A DNA stretch of 28,989 nucleotides, from the NCBI GenBank assembly GCA_026707185.1, contig JAPOXI010000114.1, positions 1 through 28,989 on the forward strand, written 5' to 3'. A program made the position numbers and the translations under genes. Of the stretch, positions 15,696-24,862 are shown piece after piece. The stretch is from Chloroflexota bacterium (lineage in GTDB: Bacteria > Chloroflexota > UBA11872). How positions within the stretch are numbered: position 1 is the stretch's first letter; the number at the start of each line of letters is the position of its first letter. The notes under the pieces are model-generated. The model did no database searches and was not told the DNA's origin. It saw only the letters and a program-made list of their open reading frames with translations.

Positions 15696-18600
15696 TTATC
15701 TGAACCTGGGAACAACGACGGCGTTGGCGGGGAGGGGGTAGCGCCCGCCGCGTTTGAGCTCGCGGGGGACCGTGGCACGGCCGCCGCGGCGGGCGGAAAC
15801 GCCGGCGAATACGCGCAGCGGGGTGCCTTCCTCGCTCACACGCTGCATGACGTGGGCCATGCCGACCTGCCGCTGATTGGTGTCCAGGGCCGCACTCGTC
15901 ACGATCCCGACCCAGCCTCCCCGGGCGTCGACGACCGGATCGCCTTCACGGGCAATCGGCACACGTTCGTCGGTGATCGCAAACCGTACGATCTGGCTGG
16001 TGCGGCGCTTTTCGCGAGCGATGAAACCGGAGCGCCCGATGAAGAACGGCTTGTAGAGCTTGACGAACCCGCCAAAGCCCGCGTCACCCGGCGTCAGGTC
16101 CAGTTCGCCGCCGAGCTCGTGGCCGTAGAGCGGCAGCCCGGCCTCGGTGCGCGTGGAGTCGCGTGAGCCCAGGCCGGCCGGCCGCACACCGTCGTCAAAG
16201 CCGGCGTCCAAAATCGCCTGCCACAGGTCGTTGGCCGCGTCGGGATGTACGAGTAGTTCGAAGCCCACGCGCTCTCCCGTGTAGCCGGTGTGCGCGACTT
16301 CCATCGGAATGCCGGCCAGCGTGAACGTTCTGACGTCAAAGGCGCGCATGCGCCGCAGCCGCCGCCGGGATTCATCGTCGGGCGCGAGCCGGGCCAGCAC
16401 GGCGCGTGAGCGAGGACCTTGCAGCGCCAGATCCAAGCGTTGCTGATCACCTTGCTCAGAGGCTTTCAGATCGCGCAACCTCACCTGCACCGGCGTGGTC
16501 GCCCAGGGGTCGTCGGGCTCGATCTCGTACTGACGCTCGTTGACGCCGTTTAGCCAGACCCAGTTCTTCTCGGTGTTGGCCGCGTTGACCACGGCCAGGA
16601 AGCGTTCGCGCTCCAGGCGGTAAATGATCAGGTCATCCAGCGGATGGCCGGTTGGATCCAGCAGGTAGGTGTAGGCCGCGCGCCCGTTGGGCAGCCGCGA
16701 GGCGTTGGCGGTGGTGACCAGATCCAGGAACTCTCCCGCATGCTCGCCTTCCACGGCGAACACGCCCATGTGCCCCACGTCGAACAGGCCGGCCGCCTTC
16801 CGAACCGCCGCATGCTCCTCGGCGATGCCCCCGTAATAGACCGGCATTGACCAGCCGGCAAAGGGCACCATGCGCGCGCCGAGGTGGTTGCTGTGGACGT
16901 CGTGCAGCGGGGTCTGTCGGAGCGGGTCGCCTTCCCGCCACAGGCCACCCAACAGCGCGCCCCACACGGGGCCGCGCAACTGGACCTGAGCCAGTGGATC
17001 ACTGGCCTCTTGCGACCAATCGAACTGGGGTCGAGTCTCGGGCGGTTCCATGGGCAGCCGGCCGTGCCGTCCTAGGAAGAAGGGACGGCTCAGATCAGGT
17101 TCAGGCGCCAGCGGCAAGCGTGTGCGCGCCACATTGCGCGCCGCCATATCGGCTTCGACTGCCGCGGCATCGGCCACCGAATAGAGCAGTACGGCCGCGC
17201 GGCCGTCGCGGGCCAGCAGCACCGGCGCGCCGGCCAGTTCGAGCCGAGTCACTCCCGGTTCCGCGCCCAGGTGGTCGGCGTCCGCCGCGTTGATCACGAC
17301 CCCGGTCACACCCGGGCTCAGGTGCGCCGCGTCGGCAACGGCGATCGGTCCCACGATCTTGCGGCTGGGCTCGCCCGCGTCAATCAGGGCGTAGCCATCC
17401 GCGATTTCCCGCAGCCACTCGACCGCGCACTCGCTAATGGAGGGATCGAGCACGGCGAAGAGTCGGCGATCACGAGGCGATCTGTCATCGTCCGGGCGAA
17501 CAAAAAGGACCGGTTGGACGTCGCCCGCGGGGTCGGCGATCCCGGCGTGCAGGGCCTCACCCGGCTCCAGATCGCGCACCCGCTGATCCGCGATCTCGTC
17601 GGCGAAGGCCAGTACGCGACGCCCGCGCAACTCCAAAACTCCGGAGGGAGGCGGGTCGAGCGCCGCCGGCACCTCTTCCGCGCGCCCGCGCGCCGCAAAC
17701 TCGGCAACGTCGCTGCGGAGCTGGAGCTGTGTGAGAAAGTCGACCCGACCGCGGTACCGTGGCGACCGCCGACCTGGGTAGGTGACCACGGTCATGGCCT
17801 GGAAGGCACGTGCCAGGATGTCGGCCAGCAGGTCCATGTCCTCGGCGGCGTAACCGCGCTGGGTTAGCCAGGGCGTACCCAGGCGCACGCCGGTGGGGGC
17901 GGCAAACCCGACGTCGCCGGGCAGCGAATTGCGATTCGCCACGATCCCGATGCTGTCGAGCATCCGCACCGCCGGCTCGCCGCGCAGGTCGCCGCTGGCG
18001 CCGGTGCGCTTCAGGTCAATGACGAGAAGGTGGGTGTCGGTGCCACCGTAGGCCAGGCCCACGCCGCGCTCCTCCAGGGCCGCGGCCAGCGCCGCGGCGT
18101 TGGCCCGGATCTGCCGTTGCGTGGTTCGAAACTCCGGCGAGTCCGCAACCTTGAAGGCCACCGCCATCGCCCCAACCTTGTTCAGGTGCGGCCCGCCTTG
18201 TTCGCCGGGAAACACCGCGCGGTCAACCCGGCGCATCAGCCGCCGCCGGTGCGACAGGATTACCGCGCCACGGGGTCCGAACAGCGTCTTGTGCGTCGTG
18301 AATGTGACCACGTCGGCCAGCCCAACCGGCGATGGGTATTCGCCCGCCACGACCATCCCGGCCGGATGTGAGATGTCGGCCAACAGATAGGCGCCCACTT
18401 CGTCGGCGATGGCCCGGAACCGCTCCCAGTCCGGCGCCCACGGGTACGAGGTGTAGCCGGCCACGATGATGCGCGGACGGTCGCGTCGCGCGATTTCGGC
18501 GATCTGGTCGTAGTCCAGCTTCCCGTCAACGTCTTCAATGCTGTAGCTGGACGCCTGGAAGCGACGACCGCTGCGATTGACCGAGGCGCCGTGGCTCAGG

Positions 18601-19100
18601 TGCCCGCCGTGGGCCAGGGCCAGCCCCAGGATCCGGTCGTCGGGTTCCAGCAGCGCCTCGTAGACGGCGTTGTTGGCGGCCGCGCCCGACAGTGCTTGCA
18701 CGTTGACGTACAGGCCGTCGGCTGGAACACGCTCGTTGGCAAACAGCGCCGCGCACCGCCGCTGCGCCAGCGCTTCCACCAGGTTGGTGTAGTCGTTCCC
18801 CCGGTAATAGCGGCGGTCGCCATAGCGCCGGAACCGCGCCAGCTGCCCCTCCGTGTCCGCCAGTCGCTCCGGCAAGTCGCGGCGCATCGGACCCGAGGGA
18901 TAGCCCTCGGCATAGATGCTCGTCAGCGGCGACCCGAGGGCGGCACGCACCGGAGCCGGCGTCAGGCTCTCCGACGGAATCAGGATCAGCTTGTCGCGCT
19001 GCCGGCGGTGCTCACGCGCGATCAGGTCCGCAACCAGGGGATCGACATCGTCGAGATCCTGGTCGAAGACGAGATCGGCGTAGGTCGTCTTAGCGGTCAT
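15696..19100 (-). CDS. Fusion of serine hydroxymethyltransferase-like and glycine-cleavage T-protein-like domains
   Basis: This is one 1134-residue chain. Residues 1-~440 are SHMT-like: PSESLTP (42-48), YAEGYP (63-68), VNVQALSGAAANNAVY, DISHPAGMV (242-250), and PLP lysine Lys271 in TTHKTLFGPRG. About 25 residues are inserted between YAEGYP and RRYYRGNDYTNLVE, where canonical enzymes run on directly. Residues ~440-728 are an unassigned middle region. Residues ~728-1134 are GcvT-like: LHDVHSNHLGARMVPFAGWSMPVYY, the folate-site LDDLI (821-825), YTGERVGFELLV, GLGSRDSTRTEAGLPLYG and FIGRSGF. Both domains use tetrahydrofolate. SHMT makes 5,10-methylene-THF from serine, and GcvT makes it from glycine-bound aminomethyl. 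The frame is continuous with no sign of an error at the joins. No gcvH or gcvP is nearby. The GcvT part could instead be a sarcosine/dimethylglycine-type demethylase. Confidence 0.88.
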   Translation of the reverse strand: MTAKTTYADLVFDQDLDDVDPLVADLIAREHRRQRDKLILIPSESLTPAPVRAALGSPLTSIYAEGYPSGPMRRDLPERLADTEGQLARFRRYGDRRYYRGNDYTNLVEALAQRRCAALFANERVPADGLYVNVQALSGAAANNAVYEALLEPDDRILGLALAHGGHLSHGASVNRSGRRFQASSYSIEDVDGKLDYDQIAEIARRDRPRIIVAGYTSYPWAPDWERFRAIADEVGAYLLADISHPAGMVVAGEYPSPVGLADVVTFTTHKTLFGPRGAVILSHRRRLMRRVDRAVFPGEQGGPHLNKVGAMAVAFKVADSPEFRTTQRQIRANAAALAAALEERGVGLAYGGTDTHLLVIDLKRTGASGDLRGEPAVRMLDSIGIVANRNSLPGDVGFAAPTGVRLGTPWLTQRGYAAEDMDLLADILARAFQAMTVVTYPGRRSPRYRGRVDFLTQLQLRSDVAEFAARGRAEEVPAALDPPPSGVLELRGRRVLAFADEIADQRVRDLEPGEALHAGIADPAGDVQPVLFVRPDDDRSPRDRRLFAVLDPSISECAVEWLREIADGYALIDAGEPSRKIVGPIAVADAAHLSPGVTGVVINAADADHLGAEPGVTRLELAGAPVLLARDGRAAVLLYSVADAAAVEADMAARNVARTRLPLAPEPDLSRPFFLGRHGRLPMEPPETRPQFDWSQEASDPLAQVQLRGPVWGALLGGLWREGDPLRQTPLHDVHSNHLGARMVPFAGWSMPVYYGGIAEEHAAVRKAAGLFDVGHMGVFAVEGEHAGEFLDLVTTANASRLPNGRAAYTYLLDPTGHPLDDLIIYRLERERFLAVVNAANTEKNWVWLNGVNERQYEIEPDDPWATTPVQVRLRDLKASEQGDQQRLDLALQGPRSRAVLARLAPDDESRRRLRRMRAFDVRTFTLAGIPMEVAHTGYTGERVGFELLVHPDAANDLWQAILDAGFDDGVRPAGLGSRDSTRTEAGLPLYGHELGGELDLTPGDAGFGGFVKLYKPFFIGRSGFIAREKRRTSQIVRFAITDERVPIAREGDPVVDARGGWVGIVTSAALDTNQRQVGMAHVMQRVSEEGTPLRVFAGVSARRGGRATVPRELKRGGRYPLPANAVVVPRFR

Positions 19101-19203
19101 GCGTCTGTCTGGGGTCCCAGCCCTTCTAGCTTAAGGCCAAGCCTGGGAGAGGATCGTGACGCGACGCACTGAAAGCGTTGTCGGCCTGAATGGGACCTAG
19201 CGG

Positions 19204-19908
19204 CTAGCGCTGGACCCGGCGGCCTTCGCGGAGGGCGCGGGAGCGGGCCTGCTGCATGGTCTCGCGGACCTTGCCGCCGAAGCGTTCTTCCAGCCAGGGA
19301 TCGCCGCGGACGTGGTAGCCGGCCCGTTCCCAGAACCCGGGTTCCTCGTGGTCCATGAACTCCAGGCCGCGCACCCACTTGGCGCTCTTCCAGAAGTAAA
19401 GGCTGGGCAGCACCAGGCGCAGCGGGCCGCCATGCTCGTGGGTGAGCGGCTCGCCGTCGTGGTCGATCGCGAACAGGACGTCGTCCTGGTCCAGTTCGGA
19501 CAGCGCAAGGTTGGCCGTATAGTTCGGGTCGGCATGCACCATCACGAATTGGGCTTCGGGTAGTGGCTTTACGCGCGATAGCACTTCACGAACGTGAATC
19601 CCCCGCCAGAGGTTGTCGTAGCGGCTCCAGTGGGTGACGCAGTGGATGTCAGAGGTCAGTTCTACCTGCGGAAGCGCTGTGAACTCGTCCCATGACCACC
19701 GCACGTCTTCTTCAACGAGCCCGGTGACCCGGAAGTCCCACTTCGTCATGTCGTACGGGCGCGGCTCCATGTAGTGCAATATCGGCCACTTCTCGGTGAG
19801 GCGCTGCGCCGGCGGCAGGCGCGGCTCGCGCAATTCGGGCGGGCGCGGTGTCACATCGGGAATGCCGGTTGCCGGCGCAGAGCTTCCGCGAAAGAATCGG
19901 TTGAACAT
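19204..19908 (-). CDS. Sulfite-oxidase-like molybdopterin enzyme
   Basis: A 234-residue single-domain member of the sulfite oxidase/MsrP molybdenum cofactor superfamily. Cys90 in SDIHCVTHWSRYDNLWRGI is the expected cofactor thiolate ligand. HEHGGPLRLVLPSLYFWKSAKWVRGLEF is the typical C-terminal part of the fold. There is no Tat or Sec signal, so it should be cytosolic, as for other short members annotated only as sulfite-oxidase-like oxidoreductases. There is no heme or dimerisation domain. The substrate is unknown. It sits 103 bases upstream of the SHMT-GcvT fusion and 71 bases downstream of the serine hydrolase on the same strand. Confidence 0.88.
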   Translation of the reverse strand: MFNRFFRGSSAPATGIPDVTPRPPELREPRLPPAQRLTEKWPILHYMEPRPYDMTKWDFRVTGLVEEDVRWSWDEFTALPQVELTSDIHCVTHWSRYDNLWRGIHVREVLSRVKPLPEAQFVMVHADPNYTANLALSELDQDDVLFAIDHDGEPLTHEHGGPLRLVLPSLYFWKSAKWVRGLEFMDHEEPGFWERAGYHVRGDPWLEERFGGKVRETMQQARSRALREGRRVQR

Positions 19909-19979
19909 TGGGTCTTTGACTTGAAACCTTCTAACTCGACCGTACGCGCCTCTGGCACCGGACGCAACCGCGCGTCACG

Positions 19980-21554
19980 TCAGCCCACGGGCGCCTCGGT
20001 TTCAATTGCCGGCGGGTCGACCGCGTCGACGATCATCCGAGCCACATCCGCGATTGCCTCTGCACTTCGATCTCGATTCGGTGTGCGGTCCACAAGCACC
20101 ACCACGGTTACCGGGCCCATGTCGGTATAGACCACACCCGCGTCGTTGGTGGCGTCGGGAAAGTCGCCGGTCTTGTGTGCCACCTGGTGCCGACGCAGCC
20201 ACCGCGGGATCCGGTTGGTACGCCGTTCACTGAGCAGCAATTCGCGCATGGCCCGGATTTCGGTCAGGGTGGGCTGCCATACACCCGGACGCAGACCGAC
20301 CATACGTTCCAAAATATCCGCCACTTCACGGGCGGTGGTGAATGGCTCGTTGGTGTTAACCGTGGTGGTCTGCACGCCCTCGCGACGCAGATCAAAGTCA
20401 ATGTTCTGGTACCCCACACGGTCGGCGAGCAGGATTGCCGAAGCGTTGTCGCTGACACTCATCGCACGCGCGAGTGCGGCGCCGACTTCAATCTGCTGGC
20501 CGGGCTCCAGGCTAATGGGAGGATCGGAGCGCTCGACGACTGTCTCGTCCATGGTCAGACGTTCGTCGAACGACAGCAGCCCGGCGGCTCGCAGGCGAAA
20601 GGCTTCGCGCAGCAGCAGTACCTTCCAGACGCTGAGCGTGCGCATCCGGCGGTCGGCGTTGATGGCCACCAGCGGACGGTTGGCGCCGGAGTTGGCGGCG
20701 AAGACGGCCCACGTGCCAGATTCTGTTCGAATGCGGGCCCGCACCGCGGCCATGAGTCGCTCGTGGATGGTCCGACCCGCCGCGCCCAGCAACGCGTCCA
20801 TGCTGGAGATGGGCGAGGCGCGGTCGCTCGTCACCAGGCCCAGTTCGTCCAGCAATTGACCCACTGGCCGGACGCGCACGACGTGCCCGTCCACGGGGCG
20901 CTCAAGGACCCCGCGCTGGAATCGCTGCACGATGGTCGGGCCGAGGTGCTCAGGCTGCGACATTGGAAGTCCGAAACGTCGAAGCGCCCGAGTGCGGTTC
21001 CAGGTGAGAAAGCGGGTGGGCTCGGGGTTGGCGAAGTAGGCAGCCCGTATGGGCTCGTCGGTCATCCAGGCCAGGCGTGCGTTTGTGTCGGAGCCGGAGT
21101 CCAGCGGCATGGGCACCTGGTACTGGTCGTGGAGCCGGCGTGCGAAGCCGGCCGTGTCGAGAAGCTCCAGCACGTTGGCGGGCGCCAGGTTTACGCCGTG
21201 GATTGGCGATTGGAGCCCGCCGTGGCTGAAGGCCTGGATGGCGAGGCCAGCTCGCGCGTAGGGCAGGCTGATCGGATAGCCCATGACCTGCGGGCCGCCC
21301 GCCCGGCGGTAGGAATCCCACCAGGGGCGCCGCCCATTGAAGACGCCGTACCCCGCGTTCGACTCAGGGGACGCCTGGCGAAAGTGATGGCCGTTCTCGA
21401 TGGCAAAGTCTGGTGGAAGGTCCTCGTCGGTCAGGCCCGGCCCCACGAACGGCGCCGTGGCCAGCGTTCCGGCGACGATTCGTCCGAATGCGCGCCGTCC
21501 CAGCGGCCTTGAGCCGCCAAACCCGCGCGGGGTTATCGAGGCCAGGTCAGGCAC
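19980..21554 (-). CDS. Exported serine hydrolase (class A beta-lactamase fold) with N-terminal repeat module
   Basis: This is a 524-residue exported enzyme. The GTG start is followed by a twin-arginine-like signal (GRRAFGRIVAGTLATAPFVG). Residues ~70-250 are a module with RRPWWDSYRRAGGPQVMGYPIS and RRFGLPMSQPEHLGPTIVQRFQ. This module is homologous to the N-terminal half of the protein at 10625-11944. The catalytic part has the class A triad of motifs: SxxK at 308-311 (SVWK), SDN at 368-370 and KTG at 461-463. This fold covers beta-lactamases and DD-peptidase-like enzymes. With such an N-terminal domain and no obvious omega-loop ExxLN, a beta-lactamase role is not established. The preceding lipoprotein gene ends five bases upstream, so the two are probably cotranscribed. 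Confidence 0.83.
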   Translation of the reverse strand: MPDLASITPRGFGGSRPLGRRAFGRIVAGTLATAPFVGPGLTDEDLPPDFAIENGHHFRQASPESNAGYGVFNGRRPWWDSYRRAGGPQVMGYPISLPYARAGLAIQAFSHGGLQSPIHGVNLAPANVLELLDTAGFARRLHDQYQVPMPLDSGSDTNARLAWMTDEPIRAAYFANPEPTRFLTWNRTRALRRFGLPMSQPEHLGPTIVQRFQRGVLERPVDGHVVRVRPVGQLLDELGLVTSDRASPISSMDALLGAAGRTIHERLMAAVRARIRTESGTWAVFAANSGANRPLVAINADRRMRTLSVWKVLLLREAFRLRAAGLLSFDERLTMDETVVERSDPPISLEPGQQIEVGAALARAMSVSDNASAILLADRVGYQNIDFDLRREGVQTTTVNTNEPFTTAREVADILERMVGLRPGVWQPTLTEIRAMRELLLSERRTNRIPRWLRRHQVAHKTGDFPDATNDAGVVYTDMGPVTVVVLVDRTPNRDRSAEAIADVARMIVDAVDPPAIETEAPVG

Positions 21555-21559
21555 GAGGG

Positions 21560-23410
21560 TCAGCCAACAGCGACGGGCACGTTGCCGAACACCGCCAGCG
21601 CCTGCCCCAGTCCAGGCGCCGAGTCAGCCATCGAAGGTCCCTCCGCCCCCAGCGGATCGCCACGCTCATGCACGAATGAGGTCACGCGAAACCGCAGGGA
21701 GGCGAGATCGCGCTGCAACTCCAGCGCCGGCACCAAGACGACAACGCGCGACCCGTCAATGAAGGCCGTGGCCCCCGTGGGCGCGGCGGCGCCAGGCTCG
21801 GTAGCTGTGCGCTTCTGGAGACGCCACTGCGGCGTGGTGTCTGGTCGGTAGATCACTTCAAACCACGTGTCGGTGTTCTGGAACAGATCAAAGTCGCCTA
21901 CCTGCGGCCTCCAGTCGTCTGAGACGGTGTCGGTGGCCTGCAACGCCAGCGCGATCTGGAAGCCGAGATTGCTGTCGGCTCGCGGAAGCGCGTCGGCCGT
22001 ATCGATCACAAACGCCGCAAAGGTGCCGCCAGCGGTCGTTCGCGGCACCGGTTCCACGGCGAACCAGACGCTACGCAGCAGGTTCAGGTCGGCAGCCGAG
22101 AGGTCCGTGGTTCCGCTGGCGAGGCGCCGGATATCGGCGAAGGCAAACCCGTTAACCGGCGCAAGGCTATGGATGGAAAAGTAGTCGGCGGTGCGGTCGA
22201 TGTGAAAGAGCGGCTGGTCGTCGGCGGGAACAATGGCGAGTGTTCGGTCAACGGCTGCCGCGCCCAGCGCCACCGATCCTTCGGCCACCTCGGCTTGCAG
22301 TTCCTGGCCCGTCCGGTAGCGCCAACGCCCTTCGTCCTCGCCCCGGACGATGACGAGGGGAATGACCAGCTCGGCGCCTGCGCGGAGGTCCAGCCTGCCG
22401 ATACGATCAGGAACGAGGCTGGCGTCCCCAGTCACGGGGACGAGTCGCAGTTCAGACGCTCCGTCGCCGCCCAGGTTCACCAGCCGGCAGCCTGTGCGTT
22501 GCATGAGTGCTCCGCTGGGAACGTCGACATTCGACGGACAGATTGTGGCTATGAGCGGCGCCGCCGCGTCGCTGGCGCCGCCGGCAGCACGCGGCAGTAC
22601 CAACTGATAGTCCTCAATCTCTCCGGCCTGCCAGCGCCCGCCGCCGTCCCAGGCATCACCCACGATTCGCTCGCGTGTCAGCGCCACCCGCATCCAGGCG
22701 CCGTCGGGAAGCCGGTTGATCGTGCCAAGAACAAACGGCCGCGAGGCGACCCGCCGGGACGCTCCAGGCGTCAGGTTTACGGACAGGTTCCGAACGGCCC
22801 ATTCGGGCGTCACGTCCTCGCCAACGCTCCAGCGGCCATCCAGATTCATGTCGATCAGGACGTTCAGGTATCTGGGACCGCGCGGTGCACCAGCCGTAAG
22901 CGATGCCGAGACTTCCAGGATGGCTTGAGCCGGCGCCTGATCCAGGTTCAGCGTCAGCGCGATCACGCCGTCGTCGCCGCCGTCGCCGTTGACTAGGTTG
23001 GGGACGCCATCAGGGTCAGCCCGGTCGTCCGCGCCGGCCTCCGCTGTCACGATCTCGCCCAATCGATCGGTTCCCGGTGTGAGCACGTGCGCGCCGGGAT
23101 TAGGGCTGCTTCGGGTATCGAGTCGGGTTGGGAAACGCCCGATGACGCGAGTACCGCGGTAGCCGGCCGGCGCGCCGTCGGGCGCATCGCCGAAGTCCGC
23201 GACCAGCGCTGGCGGAGGGGTCGGGCTCGCCTCGGTCCTGACAGCGGCCGTCGGCGTCCGCGTGACGGCCGGAGCGGCATCCACCGTTGGCGTAACCGCC
23301 GGCCCCGCAGCCGCCACCGGGGCCTCCGACTCCTCCGCTGGTTCACAGCCCAACAACGCCAGCCCGACCAGCAATAACGTTGAAGCGCAGTTGCGGACGG
23401 TCGCGCGCAT
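21560..23410 (-). CDS. GEVED-type surface lipoprotein
   Basis: A 616-residue lipoprotein. The ATG at 23408-23410 is chosen over an upstream TTG because AGG lies 9 bases before it and the signal peptide then starts cleanly. The lipobox LLGC puts the acylated Cys at residue 22, followed by an Ala/Thr/Pro-rich linker. The folded part opens with DFGDAPD and contains DMNLDGRWSVGEDV and WQAGEIEDYQLVLP. This is the pattern of the GEVED domain found in bacterial surface proteins. Later segments have WFEVIYRPDTTPQWRL and FIDGSRVVVLVPALEL, beta-rich and possibly carbohydrate- or ligand-binding, but I assign no function. It lies directly upstream of the serine hydrolase. Confidence 0.75.
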   Translation of the reverse strand: MRATVRNCASTLLLVGLALLGCEPAEESEAPVAAAGPAVTPTVDAAPAVTRTPTAAVRTEASPTPPPALVADFGDAPDGAPAGYRGTRVIGRFPTRLDTRSSPNPGAHVLTPGTDRLGEIVTAEAGADDRADPDGVPNLVNGDGGDDGVIALTLNLDQAPAQAILEVSASLTAGAPRGPRYLNVLIDMNLDGRWSVGEDVTPEWAVRNLSVNLTPGASRRVASRPFVLGTINRLPDGAWMRVALTRERIVGDAWDGGGRWQAGEIEDYQLVLPRAAGGASDAAAPLIATICPSNVDVPSGALMQRTGCRLVNLGGDGASELRLVPVTGDASLVPDRIGRLDLRAGAELVIPLVIVRGEDEGRWRYRTGQELQAEVAEGSVALGAAAVDRTLAIVPADDQPLFHIDRTADYFSIHSLAPVNGFAFADIRRLASGTTDLSAADLNLLRSVWFAVEPVPRTTAGGTFAAFVIDTADALPRADSNLGFQIALALQATDTVSDDWRPQVGDFDLFQNTDTWFEVIYRPDTTPQWRLQKRTATEPGAAAPTGATAFIDGSRVVVLVPALELQRDLASLRFRVTSFVHERGDPLGAEGPSMADSAPGLGQALAVFGNVPVAVG

Positions 23411-23544
23411 GAATCGCAGCCTATCCAAACTTCAATTCAGGCTATCCGACACCGAACCGGCGGGGGGACTGATCGGCCACCTGACCGCTGACGGACCCAT
23501 TAAGTCCGGTGGCCGCGCTGTCGACGCGCGGGATTCTCGTCGCG

Positions 23545-24009
23545 CTATCGGCGGGCTGTGGTTGTCTCTTGGCTCGATCGTCGGCCGTTGGCGCCAACGC
23601 TCACCTGGTCGGGCGCGTAGGTGGCGTGGGAGTCGGGGGTCTCCCAGAGGGTGACGGCGATAACGGGGAAGCCGAGGGCCTGGGTCTGCTCGTAGACGAG
23701 GCGAGCCAGGTTTTCGGTGGTGGGGTTGTCGTCGATGAGGTAGGCGTGCTGGCCGAGGGCCTCGATGGCTCCGACCAGCGGATCGTCGCGGCGCAGGATC
23801 ATGCGGTGGTCCAGGTGCTCGTCAATCCAGGTCTGCATGCTGCGGCGCACGTCGCGGAAGTCGGCGACCATGCCCATGTCATCAAGGGTGTCCGAGGCTA
23901 GGCGGATTTCAACGCGCCCGTTGTGGCCGTGGGGCTGGTTGCACTTGCCCTGGTAGTCGATGAGGCGGTGACCGAAGCAGAAGTCGATGTGTTTGACGAT
24001 TTCGTACAT
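23545..24009 (-). CDS. queD: 6-carboxytetrahydropterin synthase / 6-pyruvoyltetrahydropterin synthase homologue
   Basis: This enzyme acts on 7,8-dihydroneopterin triphosphate. QueD makes 6-carboxytetrahydropterin for 7-deazaguanine synthesis, and PTPS makes 6-pyruvoyltetrahydropterin for biopterin-type cofactors. Zinc ligands are His14 (FGHRL), His27 and His29 (HGHN), and the catalytic Cys is Cys23 in YQGKCNQPHGHN. LDHRMIL (66-72) supplies the Asp-His pair, and NPTTENLA and LWETPDSHATY complete the active site. The 154-residue length is slightly long because of a polar tail. QueD and PTPS cannot be separated from sequence alone. A QueC-like gene 0.9 kb away favours QueD, and the pteridine-reductase-like SDR immediately upstream (17 bases) favours a pterin product. 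Confidence 0.85.
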   Translation of the reverse strand: MYEIVKHIDFCFGHRLIDYQGKCNQPHGHNGRVEIRLASDTLDDMGMVADFRDVRRSMQTWIDEHLDHRMILRRDDPLVGAIEALGQHAYLIDDNPTTENLARLVYEQTQALGFPVIAVTLWETPDSHATYAPDQVSVGANGRRSSQETTTARR

Positions 24010-24026
24010 GCCTGGAATCGCTCCTG

Positions 24027-24761
24027 TCAGGAGACCGTGCGGCCACCGTCGACGGGGATGACGGCGCCGGTGACGAAGTCGGTGGCCTCCACGAGGTAGA
24101 GGACCGTCTGGGCGATATCTTCGGGATGTCCGATGCGGCCGAGCGGCGTGGCGGCGGCCACGGCGTCAATGGTTTCCTGGCTGAAGTCGGCCGGCATGAG
24201 GATGGGACCCGGGGCGATAGCGTTGACCATGACGGTGGGCGCGAGTTCTTTGGCGAACACGTGGGTGAGCGTAACGATGCCACCCTTGGCCACAAAGTAG
24301 GGCGCGTAGTTGACGTAGGGGCGGTTCACGGCCCAGTCGGCGATGTTGACGATTTTGCCGCGGCCACGGTCGCGCATGTGCAGGCCAAAAAGCCAGCAGC
24401 CGAGATAAGGGCCCTTGAGGTTGACGGCGATGTTGCGGTCGAAGTCGGCCTCGGTGAGGTCGTCCAGCGGGGACTCGAAGTAGATGGAGGCGTTGTTGAG
24501 GAGGACGTCGACGCCGCCGAAGCGTTCGATGGCGGCGTCGCGGATGTGTTCGACGCCCTCTTTGGTCGAGACGTCAGCCTGGACAGCCAGCGAGCCGACG
24601 CCGAGGGCGCTGAAGTCCTCGACTGCTTCGCGGGCTTCGTCGGCTGACGTTCGGTAGTTGACAACGATGTTGGCGCCGCGCTCGGCCAGCCGGGTGGCGA
24701 CATGGCGTCCCACGCGGCGCGCGCCGCCGGTTACGACAACCGTTGCGCCCTGGAGATCCAT
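24027..24761 (-). CDS. Pteridine-reductase-like short-chain dehydrogenase
   Basis: A 244-residue classical-length SDR. The cofactor motif TGGARRVG (11-18) has the arginines typical of NADPH-dependent pteridine reductases (FolM, PTR1). NNAS is at 89-92. The catalytic Ser of ordinary SDRs is replaced by Asp142, followed by Tyr155 and Lys159. This Asp-13-Tyr-4-Lys spacing is the same as in PTR1 (Asp181, Tyr194, Lys198). It therefore probably reduces a dihydropterin or dihydrofolate, or a sepiapterin-like compound. AGGAG lies just before the ATG. It is upstream of the QueD/PTPS homologue in the same transcript and divergent from the QueC-like gene across ~100 bases. A FabG-like role is less likely given the Asp. 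Confidence 0.8.
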   Translation of the reverse strand: MDLQGATVVVTGGARRVGRHVATRLAERGANIVVNYRTSADEAREAVEDFSALGVGSLAVQADVSTKEGVEHIRDAAIERFGGVDVLLNNASIYFESPLDDLTEADFDRNIAVNLKGPYLGCWLFGLHMRDRGRGKIVNIADWAVNRPYVNYAPYFVAKGGIVTLTHVFAKELAPTVMVNAIAPGPILMPADFSQETIDAVAAATPLGRIGHPEDIAQTVLYLVEATDFVTGAVIPVDGGRTVS

Positions 24762-24862
24762 GGACTCCTGCCTTCGCCTGGCGGCCGTGGACCGCAGTTT
24801 CTATCGGTTACATCGTACGCTGCGACGGCTTGTCGGGACGTATCGTTTTCCACGGGGGTTGC

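Noticed and set aside
19101..19203. Possible glycine or THF riboswitch before the SHMT-GcvT gene
   Set aside because: Short complementary stretches (CCCAG/CTGGG) occur, but none of the conserved core bases of those riboswitches are visible.
20175..21512. Long plus-strand open frame (about 445 codons) opposite the serine hydrolase
   Set aside because: It overlaps a gene with a full set of catalytic motifs and reads as low-complexity antisense.
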